From Acestrorhynchus altus (taxonomy: Eukaryota; Chordata; Actinopteri; Characiformes; Acestrorhynchidae), in contig CM067522.1 in NCBI GenBank assembly GCA_034509495.1, positions 5,885,148 through 5,949,147 on the forward strand: a DNA stretch of 64,000 nucleotides, written 5' to 3'. Under the pieces are notes generated by a model. The model ran no database searches, was not told the origin of the DNA, and saw only the letters and a list, made by a program, of their open reading frames with translations. Position 1 is the first letter of the stretch, and each line of letters starts with the position of its first letter. A program made the translations under genes and the position numbers. Below are positions 45,551 to 58,369 of this stretch, in pieces.

Positions 45551-48104
45551 CTGATATTATATCACTTTCAAGCAAAAACCTTTTGACATTTTTCAGTAGA
45601 AGTAAAAAAAAACAAAAACAAAAAAAAAACAAAAAAAAAAACAATGCAGGTATTCATTCAAATTCATAGATATAGAGTAACTTATATTTTGCCTTATTTA
45701 AAAACAATATTGAAATATTGAAAGAAACCCTTGTTTCTTTCATCAGAAACAGGGGGCATTAGTGGGTGGGAATTTTAAATCTGATAAGTAGTATCATTTC
45801 CTTCTTTTCATTGCTGTATGTTTGAATCTGAGTACTGGCTCTGAAAGGCACGGGATCACTTGTTATCTGAAAACATAATTTCCATGTGATGTAATATTTT
45901 CTTTTTTAGTGAAGCATTTAAGTGCAGCTCTGGCTTCAAGTTAAGGTTAACGTTATATCGAAATTCATCTTCCCTACCTATATATTTCTTTCCCCTCTCT
46001 CTTTACTCAGTATGGCCTTGTCTAACTGGGTAAATAATTGATGCCCCTCTGCACTCATTGTGATAAATTTATGGCAACTGAGAGCAACAGCATGGCTGTA
46101 TATTTTCACCGACTGCTTTGACGCATTTTCCCCTCTGGACTTATATGTGTATCTATTCCAAGGTCAAAAGGAGCTGATATTTTATAGAGATGGATCATTT
46201 CAACAAAACCGTGCTGTTTCAGACCTCAATAACTGTCTCTGTCACAGCGTTGCCTTCTGGGTATTTACTACTGTCTCTGCTTATTTCTCATTGATAGCTG
46301 CTACCTGTTTTTAAACTAAAATGTGGAACAACATGTTCTGTGGCCAACAGAACCAATGATGTGTAAACAAATGCAAGGGAGGGCTAATGGGATAAAATGG
46401 AAATAAAATTTATAACAACAAATAGATACACGACCAAATAAGTCACCCATGTGTTCCAGCAAATGACAAATCTAGTCCTCTTGTCTGTACAGCATGGACA
46501 TGATGCTTCAAATAAATGTATAAATGAACAAGCTCTGAAAGGCACCCATAAATGAGATTAATTTTGTTGTGTTTGGGTTTGTTTGAAAAACAGACATAAT
46601 TCATTTATGCATGATGGTTGTTATGAAACACATAATCAGACGGGACAAACAGCACAGCACATTTTTGAAACTTTTAATAATTAAGTGAGTAGAAGATGAA
46701 CTGATCTCCAAATACATAAAGATAAAACATTAGTCTGACGTTTTAAGACAGGTTGCTGGGTTAATTTTCCTTTGTAAAATTTTAAGAATAAGAAAGGAAC
46801 GGGTTATAAACGCTTTCCATGGCTTATAATTTGATTAAGAAACAGAAATTAATAGGAAAAAAATGGAAGACCAAGAATGATTGTGCACTTTTCTACTGTG
46901 CAGTGCCCCACATTTGGACTATAAGGACTGTGAAGTGAATAGTATGTTTGAAAAATTGATTAGTATTTACATTTTATACCAAACACTTGGTTCAGACTTT
47001 TTTGCTACAGGCTTTTTGCAATTATTCTGGATGACAAACTCTGGACAAAAACTTTTTTTTTTAAATTAAATTGATAATAAATGGGGCTATAACTTTATTC
47101 TATTAACTTTATCTTAATTACCCTTTCATGTCTGCTTTGACCTTGCAGCTGAGGGGCATTAAACACTCTGAGTTACTCTACCTTGAATTCATATCTAGCA
47201 GGAAGCAAATTAAAACATTTTATTGACCATTTGCTCCAAATGACCCAGCAGTGGGTTGGGGTTTGAGAGGGGCTCTGCAGGCCATGAACCTGTAACCTCA
47301 ATCACTGGGACTTGCTGTGACATGTATTCAGAGAGCAACTATGAACACACTGCTTGTCTGACAGGAAGAGTGGTACACTTGTACTCTAAAGATTTATTCA
47401 TTAGTGAAGAACTGTTTTTGGAAACAAGTTACTCGATTCAAGATTCAAACAAGAAACTTTCTAAACATAAAGAACCTCTCTTAATATAAGGGTTTAAATC
47501 CACGTATGCGTTGTTCCTGAAACCATATAGGCATGACAAAATTATGTATTTACATGCAGTGATTAGTATTTATTGACTATTTGACCACACACCCTTATAA
47601 AGGTTCAAGGGCTCTTCAGTGAAAGCAGTGGTTCTATATAGAATTGTCTGAGTTTATAATCATTCAGATGTTTCTTCACCAGCTTTATTTATTGTTATAC
47701 ACAATACCTTCTAACAAAATAACTGATTGCTGGTTTACATCATTTTAGCCCTGATTTTCAAGTCACAGACTGTTTTTTGAGATCACAGAGAAAAGCCTCA
47801 AGTCAGAAGCAAAGTAACATATTCTGCTGAACATTGCAATCTGAGAACTTGCTGAGTGATCACCAATGCCTTGCAAGTTCCTGACAAACATCTAGGAGGT
47901 TTAATATCTGAACCAATCGGTGTTTCTAAAGCCTTTGGACTGGAAGACTACATACAGCCAATGATAGCACATGACATGGATATGGATTGGGAGTTATGCC
48001 TCCTCTCTGCCCATTTTCTCATCCATGGCCTTTTCTGTATTATCTTCACTTTCACTGAGATTGATCGAACCACTAGCACGGCCATCAGGGCTACACACCC
48101 CTTC
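45551..48104. other. non-coding; candidate conserved block at 47085-47215; repeat trace at 47590-47645
   Basis: No gene found. 45606-45645 is A-rich with spaced C. 47085-47215 (TTATCTTAATTACCCTTTCA, GAGGGGCATTAAACACTCTG) is complex and may be conserved. 47590-47645 includes GTGGTTCTATATAGAATTG, of the GGTTC...AGAAC repeat type. Confidence 0.45.
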
Positions 48105-48380
48105 TAATGAATGTATTCAGCTTCTTTAAATTGTGTCAAAGCCTAATGCCAGGCATGGGCAGGGGGGGACCTGTGTTCTCTAAAATGTTTTTCCATTCAG
48201 TACAGTAGTTTCAGGATGAGCTGGTGACTTGGGGATGAATTGGGGAGGTAATTAGCCAATATCCTGACCTCACTAATGCTTTGCTCACTGAATACAATGT
48301 CTGTCACAGCAATGCTCCAAAAACAAGACAGTTACTCTAACAATACCCTTAATACCATCTGATTTTGGAAGAAAAGATGT
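48105..48380 (+). mobile_element. non-autonomous Tc1-like fragment (family T copy)
   Basis: Includes CCTAATGCCAGGCATGGGCA, GGTAATTAGCCAATATCCTG, ACCTCACTAATGCTTTGCTC, ACAGCAATGCTCC and CATCTGATTTTGGAAG, in the same order as 20600-20930 and 25745-26149. Confidence 0.6.
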
Positions 48381-49239
48381 ACAAACAGCTGTACTTTTGT
48401 CTTTACAGTGTAGATAGATAGGATATTCATTTGTTGTGTGCTAATAATTTGTTATTTTAATGAATGTGGCTCTGCAGAGCAGAAGAATGTATTTTCTTCT
48501 CTTCGGTTTAGTTTTAAATTTAGATAGTTAGGTTGGTTAGGTGATAAAGAGAGCAGCAAACAACAGCAGATGTTTGAGCCTTAGAGGATTCTTGAAAATC
48601 CTTCAGACTTGAAAGTTTATTTTCAGAAATGTCCCAGATGTGAGAGGACAGAAAGGAGAATCAGAGTATGTGGTGGCAAATTTGCATTTCCCGTGAAACA
48701 GAAGTGTTGGCCAAGACAACCAGATGTATTTTCTCACTGAAGGCAAATTTTCTCTCAAAACACTTGAAACAAAGTCCATCCTTTTGCATTTTCCCTTTGG
48801 CATAAATAGCCTCCCCACCTGAATGATCAAGCTAACGCTTTTGAAGGAAGCTATAATTAACAAGCGTCAGCTTGCTTTTAATTTCTGCAATCATGTCTTT
48901 GCTTTTGCTAGGGTATCATTCAATTACAGGTGCTGTGTATTTGAGCGCCATGCTGAGTTGCTGCCTAAGCTGTCCAGCAGGCCTCTATTATTGCTTTAAA
49001 GCAATCAATCACCTGAACCAGTAATATGAAAAACAAATGTTGAAACGCAAGGGAACAACTCTTATGAAATCTAGATTAATGGCTAAGAATTATTGGAGAG
49101 TCCTTGTGTAATTTGTAAATGACTCCCTTGGGGGGGTTGAAGGATTAAAGAAATGACAAAGAGGGTTGAGATTTTTTTTTATATTTCATTTTACAACAAA
49201 GAGACATTTGAACAATGCCTTTAGCAGGGTGGTTGGGCA
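48381..49239. other. non-coding; candidate conserved block at 48850-49060
   Basis: No gene. 48850-49060 has TAATTA (48854), GCAATCATGTCTTTGCTTTT, CAGGTGCTGTGTATTTGAGC and AAAGCAATCAATCACCTG; complex and non-repetitive, so possibly regulatory. Confidence 0.45.
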
Positions 49240-49450
49240 GCCTGGTCTCAGGAGTAATTCATACATATGTGTCTAAAACACCATTTCAGAAATGGTTAAA
49301 CGTGCTAAAAATAGGCTGACTTTCATGCATATGCAAAATTACTGCTGCAACCCAGACACTCAGCAATCAAGCAATCTGAACAAAGAATATTGTAAAGGAA
49401 GTGAGCTAAACCTAACGTACTCTAACACCAATTTTAACAATAAAACCCAG
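49240..49450 (+). repeat. AGCCTGGTCTCAGGAG-type repeat, copy 1
   Basis: Begins AGCCTGGTCTCAGGAG at 49249 and continues with CCCAGACACTCAGCAATCAAGCAATC. A weaker copy with the same start and order lies at 50640-50800. Class unknown. Confidence 0.4.
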
Positions 49451-49879
49451 GTTGAATCATTTGAGCTTATCTTTAACTGTCACTGAATTTTGAATGTGAA
49501 GTTCAACAAAACATTATAGGAACATGGAATGAAGCTAAAGTCAACCTAATGCAAACAGTATAGTCTAATGACATGTGCTGTTCAGCATCCCCAAATCAAA
49601 CCTCCCTTCCAATGCTCTAAATTGATTTACCTGCCTGTTGGAGAGGCGTGTCTCAATTGAGTGAGTGACAGTGTGATTAACTGTAAATGCAAAAAACTTG
49701 CTAACGTAGCAGCCACCAGCCAATATACCAACTGTAGTGTTAAACTGGGAAGTGGATTAATGTAACTGTTACCATAGTTTCTCACTGATTTTTCTGTGAA
49801 TGCGCTACATTCGTCATTTCTTAAGGACATGACTGAAGGCAAACATGACAAGGTAAACATAAACATAAACATAATGTAA

Positions 49880-50156
49880 ATGTGCATATTGATCTACTGT
49901 GCTGCACACAGGGGAATTTGTCCTCTGCATTTAACCTATCCACACCGTGAAATACACACACATACACACTAGTGAATTCACACGCTAGGAGGCAGTGAGC
50001 ACACAAGCCTGGTGTAGTAATCAGCCCTATCCACGGCACCCAGGGAGCAGCTGGTCAATTAAGTGCCTTCAGTCATGTCCTGCTATTTCAGGAATCAAAC
50101 TTGGCAACCTTCCAGTCATGAGGCTGGTTGCCTAACCACCAGGCCATGGCTGCCCC
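49880..50156 (-). mobile_element. tRNA-derived SINE, type V
   Basis: On the minus strand it begins GGGGCAGCCATGGCCTGGTG (box A-like), then TTGCCAAGTTTGATTCCTG (box B-like), then ACATGACTGAAGGCACTTAA, and further on AGTGTGTATGTGTGTGTATT and AAATGCAGAGGACAAATTCC. Relatives at 54095-54341, 62145-62391 and 26462-26640. Full-length by comparison. Confidence 0.82.
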
Positions 50157-50639
50157 AATATATGTCTATGTAATATAGTATTATAGATAGTAAAGTTATA
50201 TAGATATAAATAAAATTATATATTTTATATATATTATAATTCAAAAGTTTATTTCAGTTTTTGTGTCTAAAATAAAGACATAAAGCTATCCAGGGTGTAC
50301 ATGCCTACTCCAGTAGCACAATAAATGTATATTTGGCCTTTGGTATTATTTCTAGTGCTACAATTGCTGCAGTTACTGCACTAAAAAAGACCTTGATACA
50401 ACCTCTTTTTAGCTATACACCCACATTTACCCTTTTTTTCAGCTAAACAGAAAAGGTAAAAAGCAACACAGCTTAAATATTTCTTTGCTGACAATAATCT
50501 CTGAAACTTGAGTTGTCAGTGACTGGGTGCTTTCTGCTGATACTGGACATATACTTTTTATATACTTCTCCTTCATTTCTGATCAAGGTTTGATACTCTG
50601 AATCATTAAATGCACTTTATGGATTTGGACATGTCTGGC
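50157..50639. other. non-coding, AT-rich
   Basis: Starts with an AT-only dinucleotide-like patch at 50160-50245. No feature recognised. Confidence 0.5.
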
Positions 50640-50800
50640 ATAGCCTGGTCTCAGGAGGAAGGTACATGCCTTAAGACCATCTCGGAATTTGTGCAATATG
50701 TATGTTTGACAGACACTCAGAGAATTTTACAAAGCAATCAGTAAACTCATATTACCTGAAAATACACCTCAGCCTAATCCTAAATGTAGCTTAGACCTTG
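50640..50800 (+). repeat. AGCCTGGTCTCAGGAG-type repeat, copy 2
   Basis: Starts at 50642 with the same 16-mer as copy 1 and keeps GACAGACACTCAGAGAA and AAAGCAATCAGTAAAC in order. Divergence is high. Confidence 0.4.
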
Positions 50801-50987
50801 TAATTCACCATTTCATGAGCTTCTGTCCATAAACCTCCTATTTGAAGCTCAGTTAGAGAGAAATGTATCATGCTGTGGTGACTCTGTATCCTCAATTTTC
50901 TTCTTTGAGCATGTGGCTGAATTTTGTGTATTTATTAAAACAGTACCACTAGTCGACGTGAGCTCCATGGGAATCACAATAAATGCA

Positions 50988-51210
50988 CCAAATGCCTCAG
51001 GTAGTGCATGTGTCAACCAGCTCCAGGGGCCTGGGGTTGTGGGTTCAATCCCCACTTGGGTCTGTGAGGCGTTTGGTGTGTTCTCCCTGTGTCTGCATGG
51101 GTTCCCTCCAGACATGGTAGGTGAATTGGCCTCGGTGTGACTGACACTGTGTGTATTTGGTGCCCTTCAGGTGGACTCAACCGTGGCCCTGGTCAGGAAG
51201 AAGCAAATAT
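50988..51210 (+). mobile_element. tRNA-derived SINE, DANA-related
   Basis: Head with GGTTGTGGGTTCAATCCCCA (box B-like at about 51039), then GTGTGTTCTCCCTGTGTCTG, CATGGGTTCCCTCCAG and ACATGGTAGGTGAATTGGCC. The middle GTGCTCCGGTTTCC-type part is deleted relative to 55328-55700. The box A region is degenerate. Confidence 0.72.
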
Positions 51211-53229
51211 ATTCCTATATTATACAAAGGAGTACTTCTGTATCTTTTTCTTAGCTGTATCATAATCCTTAGCTGTGATTCTCTGATATTTGTTTCACTT
51301 TAGTGTTGCATTTTGGTACCTAAACAGGTGTTGACGGTAATATGCATTAATATGCATTAGCTCATTAAGATGTATATTTGACTGACTCCTAGCAAGGATG
51401 CACAGCCCCACAGACGGGGAAGTATTCTGCATGGTGAAGCACTGCTACGACCAATATCAAGATCATTAGTTAACATTTATGTGTTTTTCAGTGTAAATGT
51501 GCAGTATTTTGCTATAAGCCTTCATAAGCCTTTTGTGTTATAGTAAATACTGTGTGTGTGGCTCTTTGCATATCCCAGTTTAGAAAGCTGAGCTCAGCCA
51601 TTTTGTGGCAGAAAGTCACTATTTTACTTAAAGCCACAAAATAAAAATCTATGTAACTCTTTTGACATGACTATGTCATACATTACTATGACATTACTGA
51701 CATTACTATGTCATAGCATTGCTAAGGCATTATATACTTCCTTAGGCAAAATATCAACAACTCTGACACAGAGTCCATGGATTCTTGACTTTGTCTTTCT
51801 TCATTTTTTTTAGTTCATCAGGCCAGAAGGAGAGCCCAAGGTCAGTGCTGCTGAGGTTTGGTGCATAATCAGTTCAGCAGGTGTATTAAACTGATTATCC
51901 TCCTGGGATCCACGGGTTGTCTAAACAATTCATGAACTCACCTAATTTCAGTCAGGAATCTGTGTACCATGTCTGCTGCTGTAGACATATTATGGAAATG
52001 GACACGGGGGAGTGACCCACTGTGAATGTTTAAAATGATTCAGATGGAGTGAAGGGTATGTTTATAAAGGTGTGCTACTATTTGTTTCCAGTGCCAAACT
52101 GGTCTTCTGAGCACTGCCATATGCTGAGTTATGTTAGTGAGGTACAGTTAGTGCTCGCTGTGGGAAGCTGGAGATTTCTAATGAAATGGTTTGAATCTGG
52201 ATTCTTTAATAGGGCACATATCTGACAATTGTGTAGGTTCTTCATGTGTGACGTTTATATGAATGAATTAACCAAAACCTGCTTTTATTTTTTATCTCTT
52301 TTTAGGTGTTCCCCTGTTTTCTTTGCACCTTAATTAACATTCATCTTTATTTATCCCACAAACAGTGCTGTACCTTTAGGATTGATATACTGTTTGTACA
52401 GTGAATAAGCTGAATTCTGATTAGCTGTTTTTGAATGAGGCACTTTGAAATGTAGAAGACAGCTCATTTACATGTACTTTGTGCGTTAAACTGGAAAAAT
52501 CTAAAACGAGCAGGGCAGTGGTCTCCAGGACTGGGATTGAGAGCCACTGTATTGTATCATTAACAGTGATATATAGTATGGTAGAAAGCGTCAACCTGTA
52601 ATTGAGCATTGCTGCATATAAATTCTAGGGTCCTGCAGCTCTCTGTTCACTGTTCTGTCCACCTGATTGATTGGTTTCTTCATGTCAGGTTTTAAATAGC
52701 TTAACTGCATATTAATTGCTCATTTTACCACAGCATTCACCCAAACAAACAAATCCAGGCTTACGCCCTGTTATGGCATGGTTGTTTCTAGGTTACAGGC
52801 ATGTAAAGCGGAAAACATATTACAGAGATAACCAATTCATTGAATTAAATAATGATTCATAATGGTTACATATGCAACTATTATCTACTGTGTAAAAGGA
52901 ATAAAACACTGCAGCTATTATGTTATTCTTTGTCTTGCTTTAATAAGTCTAAATGCACTGTCATTGGGTCTTTAGGAAAGGGTTTTTTAGTTTTATTTGA
53001 AGAATGTGTCAAGAGACACATTCATGTAAATGCATGGTGATGAGAGCAGATAGCTTCCACATGTGCAGCAGTCCAAAATAGAGTTTGTTTTAAGCGAATC
53101 CGAGACCACTGGTTTCCACAGGACCAGTGACTGGTTATTTGGATTGCTCCTGTCTCCAACAGCTTTCATGCTTGACCAAATGAACCAAACATTCAGAGAG
53201 AGAGTCCAGAAAAAAAGTGTGAGTGTGAA
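51211..53229. other. non-coding, no clear feature
   Basis: Mainly unique DNA. 51665-51735 repeats TATGACATTACTGACATTAC words in short succession. The patch at 53090-53225 has GTGAGTGTGAAAGCACC-like wording typical of DNA-element ends, but no partner end is seen. Confidence 0.45.
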
Positions 53230-53740
53230 AGCACCCTAATATTTTAAAAATGGTTCCATATAGCACATTAAAATAATATTTTTGCACATTATAGAGCATT
53301 TTGTTCTTGGGTACTACACTACACTACACATGTTCATGTTGTGCAATACCATAAAAGTACCCATTTTGGTTACCTATAGAGCTAAGTATGAAAAAGCATT
53401 TTGTGGGTTTGTGGTTTGTCTAAAGGTTTTATGAACCTTCAGATAATGCATTTTGTTTCTAGAATCATTGCATATGAATATACATTGCATTTCATAAAGG
53501 TTCTTTATTTATTATATTATATTAATATTTCATTTACAAAAAAATGCTCAAAAATTTGCTCCAAACTTCCAAGGGATCATTAGAAAAGCAAAAATAGTTA
53601 TTTTGTGTAATAGTGTAAAGAACCCTCTTTGTGTATTGTAAAGATGATTGTAATGATAATTTAAATGTAAAATTCTTTATTAACTTAAAGGTGACTCAAC
53701 TATGGTCCTATCTGCATGTTCATTTCTAAGAGTGTACATA
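53230..53740. repeat. old dispersed repeat (GGTTCCATATAG type)
   Basis: ATGGTTCCATATAGCACATT at 53241 and AAAGGTTCTTTATTTATTA at 53497 resemble the 8242-8480 repeat. A CACTA pentamer run is at 53315. Diverged; borders uncertain. Confidence 0.45.
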
Positions 53741-54094
53741 GTGTATGTTTCTTCTAGCTTTCTAAAAACTGGTGTAGAAATCTCTATAGACTGCATTGTT
53801 GTGGAGCTGACACCTGCCACATCCTGAGTCATACCTCTTGACATTCTCAAGCTCACTGGATCCTCTGTGTTTGCCTCAACACAGAAACGAGTGGTAACAG
53901 GCAGTGGCCTCAGGCCATATAGAATGTAAAATGTAGAGCATCAGTTTTCTGCATGTTCTTAACAGTATTCTCTGTTTACTTAACTGTCATCTCTTTGAAG
54001 AATTTATCACTAAACTCAACAATTTCCTACTTCCACAAAATTTCAGAAAGAGAATTTTAAGTAAGAGTAATTATAATTTTTTAACGCACTGTGT
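53741..54094. other. non-coding, no clear feature
   Basis: Unique DNA. Confidence 0.5.
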
Positions 54095-54341
54095 TTTGCA
54101 CACACAGGTATTAATCCTCAACATTTAACCCATCCTCACACAGTGATACACACTAGTGATTTCACACACCAGGGGACAGGGAGCACATGTGCCCGGAGCA
54201 GTGGGCAGCCCAGGGAGCAGCTGGGGAGTTCAGTGCCTTGCTCAAGGGCACTTCAGTCAAGTCCCACCAGTTCAGGGATTCAAACTAGTGACCTTCCTGT
54301 CACAAGGCTGGTTCCCTAAACACCAGACCATGGCTGCTCCC
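54095..54341 (-). mobile_element. tRNA-derived SINE, type V
   Basis: Minus strand begins GGGAGCAGCCATGGTCTGGT, then GGTCACTAGTTTGAATCCC (box B-like), then CTGAAGTGCCCTTGAGCAAG, and ends with AGTGTGTATCACTGTGTGAG and AATGTTGAGGATTAATACC. Close in order to 49880-50156 and 62145-62391. Confidence 0.83.
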
Positions 54342-55327
54342 ACAGTGCTCCCACAGAGTGTAGTGAGGGAAGTCTACAAATAGTTAGCTGGAGAATCGAA
54401 ACTCTAACTTTTATTCAGTTTGTCAGAGTACATTATATTAGCATTCTGAACATGAAACACATGGAACCTTAAAGGTCAAGTGTGCTGCCAAGTGTGGTCA
54501 TATGAAGCTTGTCTATTGTCTAAATAATTTTTCACTTCCAGAAGATTATCTGTCACTATCCCCAAAGATATCTTCATTTACTCAGGCAGGCGGGCTGCCA
54601 TGCTGAATCTTTTTGTTGTTCGGTCCCTCTTAATTAGTCATGGAAGACTATCATAAGTTAACTTTGCACCAAATGTCGCCTCAAGTCTAGAAGAAAATGC
54701 TTAAACAGCATCTGGGCCTGTCGTGTTTCCTCCCTATGTGCTTGTTTATACCATTAATATAACACAAATACATATTCTCAGCACTGGCATAGGCAAAAAG
54801 TACCCTCTGTATCTATATCTAATGCAATCAGCTGAGTTTTGCTGCAGTGGTGATTCAGTCTGGTTGTGAAGTGTGGAATTTTATGTACATTTTCAACTGA
54901 TATCTATTTTCAATTTATAAAACAGCCATAAACATTTCTATTGCATCCTATGCAGTATATTTGTTTGGGTATAATTTCATATTTTTTCCCCTGTATTTGA
55001 TAAAAATTATATAAAAAAAAAATCCAGGCACTTCTTGTAATGTTACCTATTGATGGCAGACGTCTTTAGAAGCCAATCGAATGGAAGGCAACAAGTGGCA
55101 TTTGTGATAAAAAAAAAAATCATTCAAGATTAAACAGTATCTGACTACAATAATGCTTTTGTGACTGACTGCAATCATATCCGCCATCAGTATTCCTGCA
55201 TGTTGAAACCCATTCTTGAAGATTATAGAGAAAGAGGTCACCATTATAATACAATTGACCTCAGAAGAAACACTGAATGATCTGATATTTACAAATTTAA
55301 GGACATTAAGTCCTAAAAGGGTTATTT
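54342..55327. other. non-coding, no clear feature
   Basis: Unique AT-rich DNA. Confidence 0.5.
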
Positions 55328-55700
55328 GGAATGAGGCCCTCCCCAACCCCTCTCCTGGAGGGGTACCTTCTTACATTAGGTCCAAACACAAACATACACA
55401 CACACACACACAACAGACCATAATTCCAAATTCCAGAAAACCACAATTGCAGGTGTGCCACACATGCAGTACACAAAGCCATCTATCTACCAATCCATTG
55501 CAGGGTACTGTACACAAGTAATTACACACACAGTTGGCCAATTCACCTACCATTATGAATTTTTGGAGGTGGGATGGAAACTGGAGAACCTGGAGGAAAC
55601 CCATGCAGACAAAGAAGAACCCACCAAACTCCTCACCAGTATTGAACCCCCAACCCCAGACCCCTGGATCAGTGTGATACACACTATCTATAGCACCACC
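55328..55700 (-). mobile_element. tRNA-derived SINE, DANA-related
   Basis: Minus strand reads GATCCAGGGGTCTGGGGTTG, GGGGGTTCAATACTGG (box B-like), GTCTGCATGGGTTTCCTCCA, GGTAGGTGAATTGGCC and ends toward GTGTGTGTATGTTTGTG. Longer than the relative at 50988-51210, retaining the middle body. Confidence 0.75.
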
Positions 55701-57639
55701 ATGGCACTCAGTTCTGGTTTGTCAGAACTATTTCTGAAAATGAGGTTTGATGAATCTCTTTAAAGTTTAAACAATCTCCACATAATGCAAAAGCTCCATA
55801 ACCAGAAGAGTTTTTCTTAGAAGAAAACATTCACATATATGTAAATATACATTCATGTCAAGAACCATTTGAAACCTCTTTTTTAAAAAAAAAAGAAAAA
55901 AGAAAGAAAGTACAGAACTTTATCATTGTGTGAAGGTTCTTTCAAACTTAGCCATCTCATTTCCATGATGGCTCATGGCCTTAGATCAACAATATTCTCA
56001 TTTGTGGAAGAGCTTTCTCTAGCTGTCGCTGCCATGAGGAAAAATGTGGCATAAAATTAGACCAGATGTGGACAGAGGGGAATAATCTTTTAACCAGGTG
56101 AAAAGTTGAATCTCTAGGGCTTGTGTTAATTGCATATGGCTTGCAAAATGTCTGTATGTAAATCCTATTCACTTCCAACTCTCCTTCCTTCCACTGCATT
56201 TCTTCTCCTGACATCAGCCATGGCCTGAAGCCAGAATTTGGATGAATTATTGAGCACTTTAGCAGGGGAAAAGGGCTCACTGTGATTGATTGGAAAGTCT
56301 ATAGGCAAAATAGAAATGAGAACCGACCCTAGAAATATTGCCTCTTGTGCTCTGAAAAGGAGGAATCTAACAAGACACACTGCCTTCAAGCAAGGAAATG
56401 GTGGGGATTTCTGAAGTTGTAGACAAAGTTGAGCCTTTCATATTTATGAAGGCAGCGACAAAATGAAACCATTTACCATTGCATGTCAGCATTATTTAAG
56501 CTCAAATTGCTCACAGAGGGAAGCCTGCATAAAGACAAGCTTTACGTCAAAATGAAAAAAAAAAAAAAATGAAAGTGAACGGGCCAGATGAAAAAGAAAA
56601 GAGTACAAGCCAATTATTGTGCAGCCTATTCATACTGTTCATGTTTAGACACATCCACTGCTAATTTGACAACATGAAAATTGCATTAAAATGAATAAAA
56701 CAATGAATAGACAGTCCATGAAATGACTAAAACTAATTGGTTGAGCACAACAATAAGGACATTGGTGAAGCTATAAAACATGTCACATCGTGTTAGTGAT
56801 TTTAGGTATGTGACTATAACATTTCATTTGATAGACGCCAGAAAAAGATAGCACTTTGTAATTACAACAGTTTCTAAAAAGCTGTTATTATATCATTTTA
56901 AAAATCATTATCTGATGAGGTGTTTACAGTAATTCTTCATTAATTAATACAATAGCATAACTATTGATCACTGAAGTAATGATCATGATTTACTAATCAC
57001 ACATTACATAATCTGTCATTTTTGCAGACCTTTATCTAAAATGAAATCACAAGCTATGGACAAAATGGGTCTGTATTATGAGTAACCAAATCAAAATATG
57101 GAATTCAAGTGGGATTTTGGGGGCACAACAACCACAATTCACTGGTAATTTCTACTGAACATCATAGATTAGTACATAAACTTGGACCAGAATGAGAGTT
57201 GATGATTTCCATTTGAAAAATGGAACTTATATTAGATAGGGATAGTTAGAAGTCACTGGATGCATTGAATTTAAGATATTGTCCCATTGTTGTAGTTCAT
57301 TAATATTTTATTTTTTTACAATTTTTAAAGCAGTGTATTAGCATTTTTTGATCCATGGCTGTAAGTGTCAATGGACATGCTTTACATATGCTTTTCTAGA
57401 AAAATGAGAGCTAGAGAACCATCCCTGAAAGTGAAAGAAGCATGTGAAATGAGGCAGTGAAGTAATATTACAAGATTTTACACAAACAAGACTATGGATT
57501 ATACAGCATTACATAGTTCTGGCAAGCATTTTCTCTGCCCACTTTACGAGTTGCATTATATAGTTTCTGGCATGCTAAGCCTGGTTAAAAAAGTTGTTAT
57601 TTTAAGGTAACTGCTACATAATGTTACTTTAATTCACAA
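55701..57639. other. non-coding; 55980-56560 higher complexity
   Basis: No gene recognised. 55980-56560 contains 99- and 74-codon open frames on the minus strand without similarity I can name; the nucleotide complexity suggests possible conserved DNA. A poly-A tract is at 56551-56568. Confidence 0.45.
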
Positions 57640-58150
57640 TACACAGTGTACAATGGCTTTAATCTTTAGAACCCTCATTTTTGTGAGATATTTTATTCAC
57701 AAAATGATATTTAGTTACAGGAGATCCGAGGCTACTCAAATTTGTCTTCATTTGAGATGTAAATATTCACTTGTGCCTACAATGTTTTTGATTGTTTATT
57801 TGTTTATTTATTTGTCTGTATCTGAATGTCCTTTATTATTTTTATTTATGTGTGTATCAGTATTATCCCTTCTCAGGACTATTATTCTGACATTTATAGA
57901 TTGTACAAGTAAAGAAAAAGAGCAAACAGACCTGCTCTGTTTATTTTCCTCTATAACCCAATATCTGGATCAGTGACATCATCAGCTCAACCTCCTCTTG
58001 CTGATCAGTCAGAGTCTCTATGCAGGATAAGCATGTTCTGAACTGGATTTTTCACTGATCACACAATGGTGAAATCACCATGCTTAGACGATATGTGTGT
58101 CATGTCTGTAGGTTACTGTTCTTGAGTTATGAAACCTAGAAAACAGCTTT
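57640..58150 (-). mobile_element. unassigned dispersed repeat, family U copy C
   Basis: Inverted relative to copies A and B. Minus-strand order: CATAACTCAAGAACAGTAAC, CTACAGACATGACACACAT, ACTGATCAGCAAGAGGAGG, TGATGATGTCACTGATCCAG, GGGTTATAGAGG, GAGAAGGGATAATACTGATA, AATGAAGACAAATTTGAGTA and CTCGGATCTCCTG. It is the copy most like B and supports the family as a real unit. Confidence 0.65.
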
Positions 58151-58369
58151 CTAAGAGTTAAACTTTCCAGATTCCTGGTTGTTCCAGTTGTCAAGCTAGC
58201 AGCAGCAGATTACAGCATCTACTTGCTGTGTGATATTTTTAACCTATATTATTTTTTTACTTTTATTTTAGTATTTTTTCTTGTATGTTTAATTCTTTCT
58301 AAACTCTTCTACTAACCTTTCTTCCTGTTTTTGATTATTAGTACTTTTCCATCTCAGAAAGGAGAACAA
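58151..58369. other. non-coding, no clear feature
   Basis: Short unique stretch between family U copy C and the LINE. Confidence 0.45.

Noticed and set aside
53090..53225. Transposon end suggested by GTGTGAAAGCACC
   Set aside because: No matching opposite terminus or target duplication found.
55981..56389. Overlapping 99- and 74-codon minus-strand frames as an exon
   Set aside because: Two frames overlap without either resembling a known protein, and no conserved splice pattern is evident.
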